From Nitrospirota bacterium (lineage in GTDB: Bacteria; Nitrospirota; Thermodesulfovibrionia; Thermodesulfovibrionales; JdFR-86), in assembly GCA_030667205.1 (NCBI GenBank), contig DAOUWH010000067.1:1-7370 (forward strand): a stretch of 7,370 nt of DNA. The letters are read 5' to 3'. Under the pieces are notes generated by a model. It was not told where the DNA came from. It worked only from the letters and a program-made list of their open reading frames with translations, and ran no database searches. Shown here one piece after another: positions 1 through 5,887 of this stretch. Position numbers and translations under genes: made by a program. The first letter of the stretch is position 1. Each line of letters opens with the position of its first letter.

Positions 1-846
1 AAGATAAAGACCACCGGGGACAAGATACTCGACGTGCCGCTTGCCCAGGTCGGGGGCAAGGGGCTTTTTGTAAAGGAGATAGAGGAATCGCTGCTGAGGG
101 GAGAGTCTGACCTCGCGGTGCACAGCATGAAGGACATGCCCACCTTGCTCCCCGACGGCCTCCACATAGGGGCGATACTCGTAAGGGAAGACCCGCGCGA
201 CGCATTCATAACAAAAGACGGCAAGGGCAGTTTTAAAGGGCGTCCCGCAGGGGCCAACGTAGGCACATCGAGCCTCCGCCGCTCCTGCCAGCTCCTTAAC
301 GCAAGGCCGGATTTAAAGATCACCTCCCTGAGGGGCAACCTCGACACACGCCTGAGAAAACTCGACGAAGGGCAGTTCGACGCCATAATCCTTGCCGCCG
401 CAGGCGTAAAGAGGCTGGTGTTCGAGGAAAGAATCACCGAGACCCTTGATATCACTTTAAGCCTTCCGGCCATCGCGCAGGGCGCGGTGGGCATCGAGTG
501 CAGGGCGGAGGACGAGTTTATAAATTCTCTTATTGGGCCGCTGAACCACGCCGAGACCGCCACCTGCGTGGGCGCCGAGCGGGCGTTGCTCAAAAGGCTT
601 GAGGGCGGCTGCCAGGTGCCGATTGCCGCGCACGCGGTGCTCAAGGACGGCACGCTCACAATTGAGGGGCTCGTCGGAAGCGTCTCAGGCGACACTATTA
701 TAAGAGACCGCAGGGAGGGACGCCCCGAGGAGGCCAAGGCCCTGGGGGTAGCGCTTGCCGAGGAACTGCTTTCAAGGGGCGCCGACAAGATACTTAAAGA
801 GGTATACGGCGCAGAGCCCAACGTCAACGGCGATATATCAAGTTGA
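1..846 (+). CDS. hemC: Hydroxymethylbilane synthase (porphobilinogen deaminase), 5'-truncated by the window
   Basis: Cytoplasmic enzyme of tetrapyrrole (heme, siroheme, cobalamin) synthesis that joins four porphobilinogens into hydroxymethylbilane. The frame is open from base 1 (KIKTTGDKILDVPLAQVGGK...), so the GTG at 34 is internal. Against E. coli HemC as recalled, about 39 N-terminal residues lie off the left edge. The motif VHSMKDMP carries the catalytic aspartate at 133-135 (E. coli Asp84). TSSLRR and SLRGNLDTRL form the substrate/cofactor arginine region. ERALLKRLEGGCQVPIA matches the dipyrromethane-cofactor signature, with the attachment cysteine at 610-612. The C-terminus (LAEELLSRGADKILKEVYG) is complete and of normal length. 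The family call is essentially certain. The gene following it is not hemD or cobA, the usual partners. Its TGA (844-846) overlaps the TTG start of the next gene, so the two are probably co-translated. Confidence 0.97.
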   Translation, partial: KIKTTGDKILDVPLAQVGGKGLFVKEIEESLLRGESDLAVHSMKDMPTLLPDGLHIGAILVREDPRDAFITKDGKGSFKGRPAGANVGTSSLRRSCQLLNARPDLKITSLRGNLDTRLRKLDEGQFDAIILAAAGVKRLVFEERITETLDITLSLPAIAQGAVGIECRAEDEFINSLIGPLNHAETATCVGAERALLKRLEGGCQVPIAAHAVLKDGTLTIEGLVGSVSGDTIIRDRREGRPEEAKALGVALAEELLSRGADKILKEVYGAEPNVNGDISS

Positions 847-1163
847 TACTAACCAGATATATCATCATCCAGCTTATCGCGGCCGCGGTGGCCGCATTCG
901 TGGCCGAAAGAAAGGGCAGGAACTGGATAATCTGGGGCATTGCGTGCTTTCTGTTCCCTTTTTCGCTGGTCATCCTGGCCTTCCTGCCGCCCGTGCTTGC
1001 CAAAGGAGTGACAAAGCCCTGCCCCGAGTGCGGAAGGATAATCCGCCACGGCTCCACCGTCTGCGGATACTGCAAGCGGGAGCTCCCCATCGAGATGGTA
1101 CAATGCCCCAGGTGCGGCAAGTACGTCCCCGAGGGGCAGTCCTGCCCCGACTGCACCCAATGA
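843..1163 (+). CDS. Small membrane protein with two C-terminal zinc ribbons (function unknown)
   Basis: 106 aa, function not recognised. Two hydrophobic segments are visible (about residues 6-21 and 28-50), separated by a short basic loop (ERKGRN). Four CxxC knuckles follow: Cys60/63 with Cys74/77, and Cys88/91 with Cys101/104. This is a tandem zinc-ribbon arrangement (double zinc ribbon/DZR type) that should lie in the cytoplasm as a small metal-binding platform. The start is TTG at 843-845, overlapping the hemC stop (TTGA). No ATG, GTG or other TTG lies between the in-frame TAA at 795-797 and this codon, and starting later would remove the first helix. No clear Shine-Dalgarno precedes it, so translation probably depends on re-initiation after hemC. 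Membrane-anchored zinc-ribbon proteins of this form are common and mostly uncharacterised. The position after hemC suggests co-expression, not necessarily a role in heme synthesis. Confidence 0.8.
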   Translation: MILTRYIIIQLIAAAVAAFVAERKGRNWIIWGIACFLFPFSLVILAFLPPVLAKGVTKPCPECGRIIRHGSTVCGYCKRELPIEMVQCPRCGKYVPEGQSCPDCTQ

Positions 1164-1271
1164 GCACCCGGCATCCTCCGACAGGTCGAATCGATTCGAT
1201 CCCGAGCTCAGGACGCTCAGAACAGATAGAGCATGGTGAGCTTGTCGAACCATCGAACCGTGCAACTCAGG
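1164..1271. repeat. Repeat-like intergenic stretch with a 14-bp perfect palindrome
   Basis: This gap contains the perfect palindrome TCGAATCGATTCGA (1186-1199), two GCTCAG copies (GAGCTCAGGACGCTCAG) and GGTGAGCTTGTCGAACC. The last resembles the TGAGC-NN-GTCGAA core of short dispersed repeats I recall from many GC-rich bacterial genomes; such repeats often give spurious peptides like HGELVEPSN. No coding potential is convincing here. The palindrome lacks a T-tract and a loop, so it is unlikely to be an ordinary intrinsic terminator, although the region does separate the hemC unit from the promoter of the next operon. The dispersed-repeat identity is inference, because only one copy lies in this window. 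Confidence 0.4.
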
Positions 1272-1301
1272 TTGACAAAGAATCTTTCCACTTCATATAC
1301 T
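1272..1301 (+). promoter_or_regulatory. Strong sigma70-type promoter for the TPR-dppDF operon
   Basis: A perfect -35 TTGACA (1272-1277) is followed after 18 bp by TATACT (1296-1301), five of six bases of the consensus -10. Transcription would start about 7-8 bases later, at or beside the A of the ATG at 1309. The mRNA would therefore have essentially no 5' leader. No Shine-Dalgarno lies in the short space before the ATG, which agrees with this. Confidence 0.75.
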
Positions 1302-1308
1302 TTGACTG

Positions 1309-2013
1309 ATGGCCGAGGACCTGAAATACATCTACGCACGCGGAAATGAGCTCTTCGACAGGGGTCTCTATAGCGAGGCCGAGCTCTTTCTGAAGAAGGT
1401 CATTGAGGAAAAGCCCAACTACGCCGACGTGCACAACAAGCTCGGCGTAATCTACGAACTCAAGGACCAGAGGGAGAAGGCCAGGGAGCATTTGGAGCGG
1501 GCCCTCGAACTTAATCCCACCTATACCGAAGCGGCCCTGAACCTCGCCATAACCCTCAGCGACATGGGCGAGTCCGAACGTGCACAGGAAATCCTCGTAA
1601 AAATCAGGGAGACCAACAGAGAGGGCATAGGCGGCCTCGACCCCTTTGTCGCCGGAAAGCTCGCCAACGAGCACTTCAAGCTCGGGAACATCTACTACGA
1701 CTTCAACCTTCTGGACGAGGCCATCGAGCAGTACAGAAAGGCGGTCACCATCCGCCCCGGCCTCATCGACATCCGGACCAAGCTCGGCATCGCCCTCAGG
1801 GAAAACGGCCTCCACGACGAGGCCATCGAGCACTTCATCATCGCGAAGGAAGAGAACCCCAAATACTGCCCCGCCCTCGTACAGCTCGGGCTTTCATACT
1901 ACAGGAAGGGGCAGGTAGACCTCGCGATAAAGGAGTGGGAAAGCGCACTGGAGATAAACCCTGACCTTAAAGACGCAAAGACATTCCTCGGGCTCGCAAA
2001 GAAAGAGGAATAG
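1309..2013 (+). CDS. Tetratricopeptide-repeat (TPR) protein
   Basis: 234 aa made almost wholly of TPR helices, a protein-protein interaction scaffold. Repeats can be aligned at about residues 5-38, 39-72, 73-106, 117-150, 151-184 and 185-218, several with the typical W/L-G-Y-A-P spacing and NP ends (LELNPTY, LEINPDL). An insert at about 105-116 (NREGIGGLDPFV) splits the array into two groups of three. There is no signal peptide or membrane segment, so it should be cytoplasmic. The ATG start is bounded by an in-frame TGA at 1303-1305 and has no Shine-Dalgarno; it sits 7 nt after the -10 box. The stop codon is three bases before the GTG of the DppD-like gene, so the two are probably translated together. 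The partner protein is unknown. Co-operonic placement with two transporter ATPases is suggestive only. Confidence 0.9.
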   Translation: MAEDLKYIYARGNELFDRGLYSEAELFLKKVIEEKPNYADVHNKLGVIYELKDQREKAREHLERALELNPTYTEAALNLAITLSDMGESERAQEILVKIRETNREGIGGLDPFVAGKLANEHFKLGNIYYDFNLLDEAIEQYRKAVTIRPGLIDIRTKLGIALRENGLHDEAIEHFIIAKEENPKYCPALVQLGLSYYRKGQVDLAIKEWESALEINPDLKDAKTFLGLAKKEE

Positions 2014-2016
2014 CGC

Positions 2017-2979
2017 GTGCTCCTTGAGGCCAGGGGACTGAACATCTTCCTCGAGACCCGCTCCGGCCCCCTTAATATCGTAAACAGCATCGACCTCGAC
2101 ATCCCCCCCGGCGGGGTCTTCGGACTGGCCGGCGAGTCGGGCTGCGGCAAGAGCCTTACGGCCCTCGCCATAATGGGCATCCTCCCGCAGAACCTCTACG
2201 CCACGGGCGAGATACGCTTTAAGGATCGGGACCTCCTCGTCCTGCCCCCCGAGGAGTTTCGCGCCCTGAGGGGCAAGGAGATGGCAATGGTCTTTCAGGA
2301 GCCCATGACCTCGCTGAACCCCGTGCTCAGGGTCGACTACCAGATAAGGGAAGTCATCACCACCCATATGGACGTCTCCCGGAAAGAGGCCGACGGCATG
2401 GTGCTTGAGCTTCTGAGGGCCGTCAGGAGTCCCTCGCCGGAGATGCGGATGCGCGAGTACCCGCACCAGATGTCCGGGGGGATGAGGCAGAGGGTAATGA
2501 CGGCCATGGCCATAGCGTGCGGCCCGTCGCTCCTCATCGCCGACGAGCCCACGACTGCTCTGGACGTGACCATAGAGGCGCAGATACTGGAGCTGCTGGA
2601 CACTCTTCGCAGGGAGCGCGACATGTCGGTCATCTTAATAACGCACGACCTCGGCATCATCGCCGAGAACGCCGAGACGGTGGGCATAATGTATGCCGGC
2701 CGGATTGTGGAGCTTGCCGGAGTGAAGGAACTCTTCGAAGCGCCCAAGCACCCCTATACCATGGGGCTGCTGCGTTCTCTGCCACATGGAAGAGGCGAAG
2801 GTCTCAAGCCTATCCGCGGGACCGTACCCAGGCCCGGAGATCTTCCGCCGGGGTGCAAGTTTTCAAACCGGTGCGACTACGTCGTCGGCGATTGCAGGAA
2901 AGAAGAGCCGGGACTAAGGATAATAGGAGATAACCACCGTGCCCGGTGCATCAGGGCGGAGGATTTAAAATGGCCGTAG
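2017..2979 (+). CDS. dppD: Dipeptide/oligopeptide-type ABC transporter ATPase, DppD/OppD-like
   Basis: 320 aa nucleotide-binding subunit that would power peptide (or nickel/other small-ligand) import on the inner face of the membrane. Visible motifs: Walker A GESGCGKS (39-46), Q-loop FQEPMTSLNP (Gln94), signature MSGGMRQR (152-159), Walker B LLIADEP (172-178, catalytic Glu177), D-loop ALD and switch His210 (ILITHDLG). The C-terminal oligo_HPY region has KHPYTMGLL (about 244-252) and four cysteines (280, 286, 293, 311), matching the layout reported to bind an iron-sulfur cluster in some DppD/OppD proteins. The GTG start is preceded by AGAGGA (2004-2009) with a 7-nt gap. It follows the TPR gene by three bases and overlaps the start of the DppF-like gene. 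No permease or solute-binding gene is adjacent, so the substrate cannot be assigned; dppD is used as a family label. Confidence 0.93.
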   Translation: MLLEARGLNIFLETRSGPLNIVNSIDLDIPPGGVFGLAGESGCGKSLTALAIMGILPQNLYATGEIRFKDRDLLVLPPEEFRALRGKEMAMVFQEPMTSLNPVLRVDYQIREVITTHMDVSRKEADGMVLELLRAVRSPSPEMRMREYPHQMSGGMRQRVMTAMAIACGPSLLIADEPTTALDVTIEAQILELLDTLRRERDMSVILITHDLGIIAENAETVGIMYAGRIVELAGVKELFEAPKHPYTMGLLRSLPHGRGEGLKPIRGTVPRPGDLPPGCKFSNRCDYVVGDCRKEEPGLRIIGDNHRARCIRAEDLKWP

Positions 2980-3983
2980 AAGCCGATTTGCCAAAAAGCG
3001 TGTCCAAGGTGGGTGAAGAACTTGCAGAGCCGATAATCGAGGCCAGGGGCCTTAAAAAACACTTCCCCGTGAAGCGCGGCCCTATGGCCCGCACCGAGTG
3101 GCTCAGGGCAGTGGACGGACTGGACTTTTCGCTCGGAAGGGACACCGTGTTCGCCCTTGTTGGCGAGAGCGGCTGCGGCAAGTCCACCGTGGCGAGGCTC
3201 CTCCTTAAGCTCCTTGAGCCAACCTCCGGCGAGATGCTTTTCAGGGGCCGGGATATTGCTCCGCTCAGGGGCGATGCGCTTAAAGCCTACAGGCGGGCGG
3301 TCCAGATAATATTTCAGGATCCGTTCGCATCGCTTAACCCAAGACGAAATGTGCTCGATACCCTTTCGGAGCCCATGAAGATACACGGCCTTGCCGAGCC
3401 CTCGCAGTACGAGATAAGGGTGCTTGAGCTTCTTTCGAAGGTGGGTATGGGCGATGTGCTGGGGCGCTACCCGCACGAGTTCAGCGGGGGACAGCGCCAG
3501 AGGATATGCATCGCAAGGGCGCTGGCCGTCTCGCCGGAGGTCATAGTGGCGGATGAGCCGCTTTCGGCGCTTGACGTAAGCATACAGGCCCAGATTTTAA
3601 ACCTCCTTCAGGACCTCCGGAGCGAATCCGGCATATCATTTATATTCATAAGCCACGACCTCCGCGTAGTTGAGTACTTCAGCGACGAGGTCGCCGTGAT
3701 GTACCTCGGAAAAATTATCGAGCAAGCCCCCTCGGTAGAGCTTTTTAAAGAACCGCGGCATCCTTATACCGAAGTGCTGCTTGCCTCCTCCCCGGGCCTT
3801 GAGCCCGGCGCAAAGAAGCGTGCCGTCCTCGGCGGCGAGGTGCCAAGCCCCATACATATACCTTCGGGCTGCCCCTTCCATCCGAGGTGCCCCAAAAAAT
3901 TCTCGCCCTGCGATAAGGTCGTACCGCGCCTTCAGGCCACAAGCGGGCGCCCCGTGGCCTGCCACCTCTGGAACCCTTACTGA
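2970..3983 (+). CDS. dppF: Dipeptide/oligopeptide-type ABC transporter ATPase, DppF/OppF-like
   Basis: 337 aa partner ATPase, expected to pair with the DppD-like subunit as a heterodimer. Motifs: Walker A GESGCGKS (65-72), Q-loop FQDPFASLNPR (Gln116), signature FSGGQRQR (171-178), Walker B VIVADEP (191-197), D-loop SALD and switch His229 (FISHDLRVV). The oligo_HPY tail has RHPYTEVLL and cysteines 301, 307, 314 and 331, spaced much as in its neighbour. The ATG at 2970 was chosen over the upstream GTG at 2946 because GGAGGA (2958-2963) sits 6 nt before it; this gives a 10-bp overlap with the end of the DppD-like gene. The extra N-terminal stretch (about 20 residues before PIIEARGL) is typical of F-type subunits. 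It is the last gene of the operon, followed by a terminator at 4151-4207. Confidence 0.94.
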   Translation: MAVEADLPKSVSKVGEELAEPIIEARGLKKHFPVKRGPMARTEWLRAVDGLDFSLGRDTVFALVGESGCGKSTVARLLLKLLEPTSGEMLFRGRDIAPLRGDALKAYRRAVQIIFQDPFASLNPRRNVLDTLSEPMKIHGLAEPSQYEIRVLELLSKVGMGDVLGRYPHEFSGGQRQRICIARALAVSPEVIVADEPLSALDVSIQAQILNLLQDLRSESGISFIFISHDLRVVEYFSDEVAVMYLGKIIEQAPSVELFKEPRHPYTEVLLASSPGLEPGAKKRAVLGGEVPSPIHIPSGCPFHPRCPKKFSPCDKVVPRLQATSGRPVACHLWNPY

Positions 3984-4150
3984 GAGCCTCTTTAGCATCA
4001 AAGGGGAAAATGTCTTGACATTAATCTCATGACGGTAAAGGATGCTTAAAGGCGCATATTGGCGGCATCTTAACAGAACTCATTCTTCAAGGACGCTGCA
4101 ATCTGAGCGGTCTGAGCGGAACCAGCCAACCCCCTGATCTGAAGGCATAG
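3984..4150 (+). other. Non-coding 3' region between dppF-like gene and terminator
   Basis: About 170 bp without a plausible gene. It contains a perfect TTGACA (4015-4020); 17 bp downstream lies only a weak -10 candidate, AAGGAT (4038-4043). There is also a tandem 9-mer duplication, TCTGAGCGG twice (4102-4110, 4111-4119). TTGGC near 4060 could pair with GCCAA near 4126. It may simply be a long 3' UTR, or less likely a small RNA ending in the terminator. Confidence 0.35.
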
Positions 4151-4207
4151 AAAAGCCCCTGACCCTAAGGAATATATATCCTTAGAATCAGGGGCTTTTT
4201 GTTTTTT
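4151..4207 (+). terminator. Intrinsic terminator between convergent operons
   Basis: A perfect 12-bp outer stem (AAAAGCCCCTGA 4151-4162 with TCAGGGGCTTTT 4188-4199) is followed inward by a 2x2 internal loop. A 7-bp inner stem (CTAAGGA 4165-4171 with TCCTTAG 4179-4185) closes on an AT-only loop. On the plus strand it runs into TTTTTGTTTTTT, a strong terminator for the TPR-dppDF operon. Read from the minus strand it ends in only four T, so it may also stop the birA operon, less efficiently. The birA stop codon is about 20 bp away. Confidence 0.92.
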
Positions 4208-4224
4208 GGGGGGCTAAAGCCCTT

Positions 4225-5205
4225 TCACCCCACCATCACCAGATCCCCACTACTTATCTTTCTGAGCTTGCGGTTGGAGAGGCGAAGGATTAATCTTCCC
4301 TCGTCGTCTATGCCCATGGCCGTGCCGGTAAGGGTTTCCTCACCCTCGGTGACCTTGACCTTCATGCCAAGAGTGGAGGAAAGCTCACGCCATTTTTTAA
4401 GCAATGGCTTTCTTCCCTCCTTTTCGAGGGTTTTTAACTCGTCAGACATATGATTTAGGATGGCGGCCGCAAGCGGCGTCCTGCGATGCCGCCTGCCCGT
4501 CTCCTTAAGAACGGATGTCGCTATCTCCTTGATAGACGCCGGGAAGTCCGATGCCTTCATGTTTACGTTAATGCCCATCCCCACCACGGCGTATGAGATA
4601 ACATCCGGCTCGGCGCGCGTCTCAAGCAGGATGCCGCCGAGTTTCCTGCCCGATACCTGGATGTCGTTGGGCCACTTTATCTTCACCTCAAGGCCCGTGC
4701 GCTCTATTATTGCATATGCGCAGGCCACGGAACTTAAAAGCGTAAGCAGCGTCGCGTCCCTGGGATGAAGCGCGGGCCTCAGCACCACGCTCATATAAAT
4801 ATTCGCACCCGGAGGCGAGACCCACCTCCGCCCGAGCCTGCCCTTGCCCCTGCTCTGGCGTTCGGCCACCACCACGGTGCCGTGTGGCGCGCCCTCCGCG
4901 GCAAGCCCCATTGCAACGTCGTTTGTGGAGCCGGTCTCATCGAGGAAGACCATCGCCCTTCCGAGCCTGCCCCTGGCGGAGCTTTTAAGCCCCTCGGCGG
5001 AGAACTCCGGGGCCTCAACGAGCCTGTAGCCGATTCCACGCCTGGCCTCGATATTAAAACCCCTGGCCCTGAGGGCGTTTATCCTCTTCCAGAGGGCGGC
5101 CCGTGTTATGCCCAGCGTGCCTCCGGCCTCCTGGCCCGAGACGAAGCCACTGGCTTTCTCAAGAAGTTTTACAAGCCTCTCATCTCCGGTCTTACTTCTC
5201 TTCAA
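4225..5205 (-). CDS. birA: Biotin--[acetyl-CoA-carboxylase] ligase / biotin operon repressor, BirA type
   Basis: 326 aa, close to the 321 of E. coli BirA, with the same three parts. An N-terminal winged helix-turn-helix (about 10-62; VSGQEAGGTLGITRAALWKR) suggests DNA binding as well as ligase activity. The catalytic domain has ETGSTND (90-96), the biotinyl-AMP loop SRGKGRLGRRW (118-128), KWPND (177-181) and KLGGILLE. A C-terminal SH3-like domain follows from about 278. It activates biotin with ATP and attaches it to the carboxylase carrier lysine. The start is TTG (5205-5203): an in-frame TAG lies 6 nt upstream, the next Met is residue 85, and GAGG precedes at about 9 nt. It overlaps the end of the MBL gene by 14 bp and is last in its operon. 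No biotin-synthesis gene or recognisable bio operator is in the window, so any repressor targets must lie elsewhere. Confidence 0.95.
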   Translation of the reverse strand: MKRSKTGDERLVKLLEKASGFVSGQEAGGTLGITRAALWKRINALRARGFNIEARRGIGYRLVEAPEFSAEGLKSSARGRLGRAMVFLDETGSTNDVAMGLAAEGAPHGTVVVAERQSRGKGRLGRRWVSPPGANIYMSVVLRPALHPRDATLLTLLSSVACAYAIIERTGLEVKIKWPNDIQVSGRKLGGILLETRAEPDVISYAVVGMGINVNMKASDFPASIKEIATSVLKETGRRHRRTPLAAAILNHMSDELKTLEKEGRKPLLKKWRELSSTLGMKVKVTEGEETLTGTAMGIDDEGRLILRLSNRKLRKISSGDLVMVG

Positions 5206-5887
5206 GCACCACTACCTCTATCTTCCCCTTAAGCATTTTTGCAAACTTCTTCGCGTCGTCCTCGGTGCCTACAATGGATGCGTAGTGCATCGGGATGGCC
5301 ACCTTTGGCTTGATGTCAAGGGCGGCCTCCACGGCCTCCTCTGCGGTCATCACGTAGGTGCCGGACACCGGCAAAAGCGCTATGTCGCATTTGAAATCCT
5401 TCATCTCGGGTATGCGGTCGGTGTCGCCCGCGATGTATATCCTCGTGCCCTTGACAGTGAAGATGTAGCCCACCCAGTTGTTTGCACTGGGGTGGAACTT
5501 CTTGTTGGTGTTATAGGAGGGCACGGCCTCTATCTCCACTCCGCCGACGGTGAGCTTGTCGCCGGGCTTTACGGTCTTTACGTCGCCCTTTAGCTTACCG
5601 GCGCAATCAGGTGTGGCCACCACAACGGTGTCCGGCCCCTGCAGTTTCTCCACGTCCTCGGGAGAGCAGTGGTCGTAGTGTTCGTGGGTTATTAGAATAA
5701 TGTCGGCCTTGTCCCCTTTCTTTAATTTGAAGGGGTCCGTGAATATCGTCTTTTCTCCCACGATTTTAAAGGTGTCGTGCCCAAGCCAGTGGATGTCCTT
5801 TAATATCTCCATCTCCGCCTCCCTCTGTCCCGCCAACGAAACAACAGGCAGGGCCAATATCAGAACAATTATTACGAACCTTTTCAT
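5192..5887 (-). CDS. Exported metallo-beta-lactamase-fold hydrolase, UlaG-like (COG2220 type)
   Basis: 231 aa. The N-terminus (MKRFVIIVLILALPVVSLAGQ) is a clear signal peptide with a likely cleavage after SLA and no lipobox cysteine, so the mature protein should be periplasmic or secreted. The MBL core follows: WLGHDTF, FTDPF, the metal motif THEHYDHC (His68, His70, Asp72, His73), YNTNKKFHPSANNWVGY (His132), GDTD (Asp155) and IPMHY (His201). These supply a full metal-binding set, so the protein is probably an active hydrolase, but the substrate is unknown. Close relatives are annotated as UlaG-like or 'MBL fold metallo-hydrolase'; as I recall them most lack a leader. The ATG is preceded by AGGTGG with 6-nt spacing and overlaps the NagA-like stop (ATGA, 5887-5884). 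Its end overlaps birA by 14 bp. Confidence 0.9.
   Translation of the reverse strand: MKRFVIIVLILALPVVSLAGQREAEMEILKDIHWLGHDTFKIVGEKTIFTDPFKLKKGDKADIILITHEHYDHCSPEDVEKLQGPDTVVVATPDCAGKLKGDVKTVKPGDKLTVGGVEIEAVPSYNTNKKFHPSANNWVGYIFTVKGTRIYIAGDTDRIPEMKDFKCDIALLPVSGTYVMTAEEAVEAALDIKPKVAIPMHYASIVGTEDDAKKFAKMLKGKIEVVVLEEK

Noticed and set aside
34..846. GTG at 34 as the hemC start
   Set aside because: The frame is open to base 1 and the upstream residues (KIKTTGDKILD) match the conserved HemC sequence, so the gene is cut by the window edge.
849..1265. Minus-strand 138-codon frame across the zinc-ribbon gene and repeat-like spacer
   Set aside because: It is antisense to a cysteine-patterned gene, and its N-terminus derives from the repeat-like sequence (a MVRQAHHA-type artefact).
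2946..2969. GTG at 2946 as the start of the DppF-like gene
   Set aside because: The GGAGGA Shine-Dalgarno at 2958-2963 is ideally placed for the ATG at 2970 and would lie inside the coding region if the GTG were used.
1267..3476. Long minus-strand open frames (about 136-199 codons) opposite the TPR and ABC ATPase genes
   Set aside because: They mirror GC-rich codon structure of well-identified plus-strand genes, match no family and have no credible starts.
4102..4119. Tandem TCTGAGCGG duplication as a CRISPR or VNTR
   Set aside because: Only two 9-bp units and no spacer structure.
4211..4222. GGGCTAAAGCCC as a second terminator
   Set aside because: The stem is only 4-5 bp with a tiny loop and no T-tract follows it on either strand.
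5549..5561. Second match to GGTGAGCTTGTCG, inside the MBL gene
   Set aside because: It is coding sequence for a conserved MBL segment (GDKLTVGG) and the match ends after 13 bases; chance similarity, not a repeat copy.
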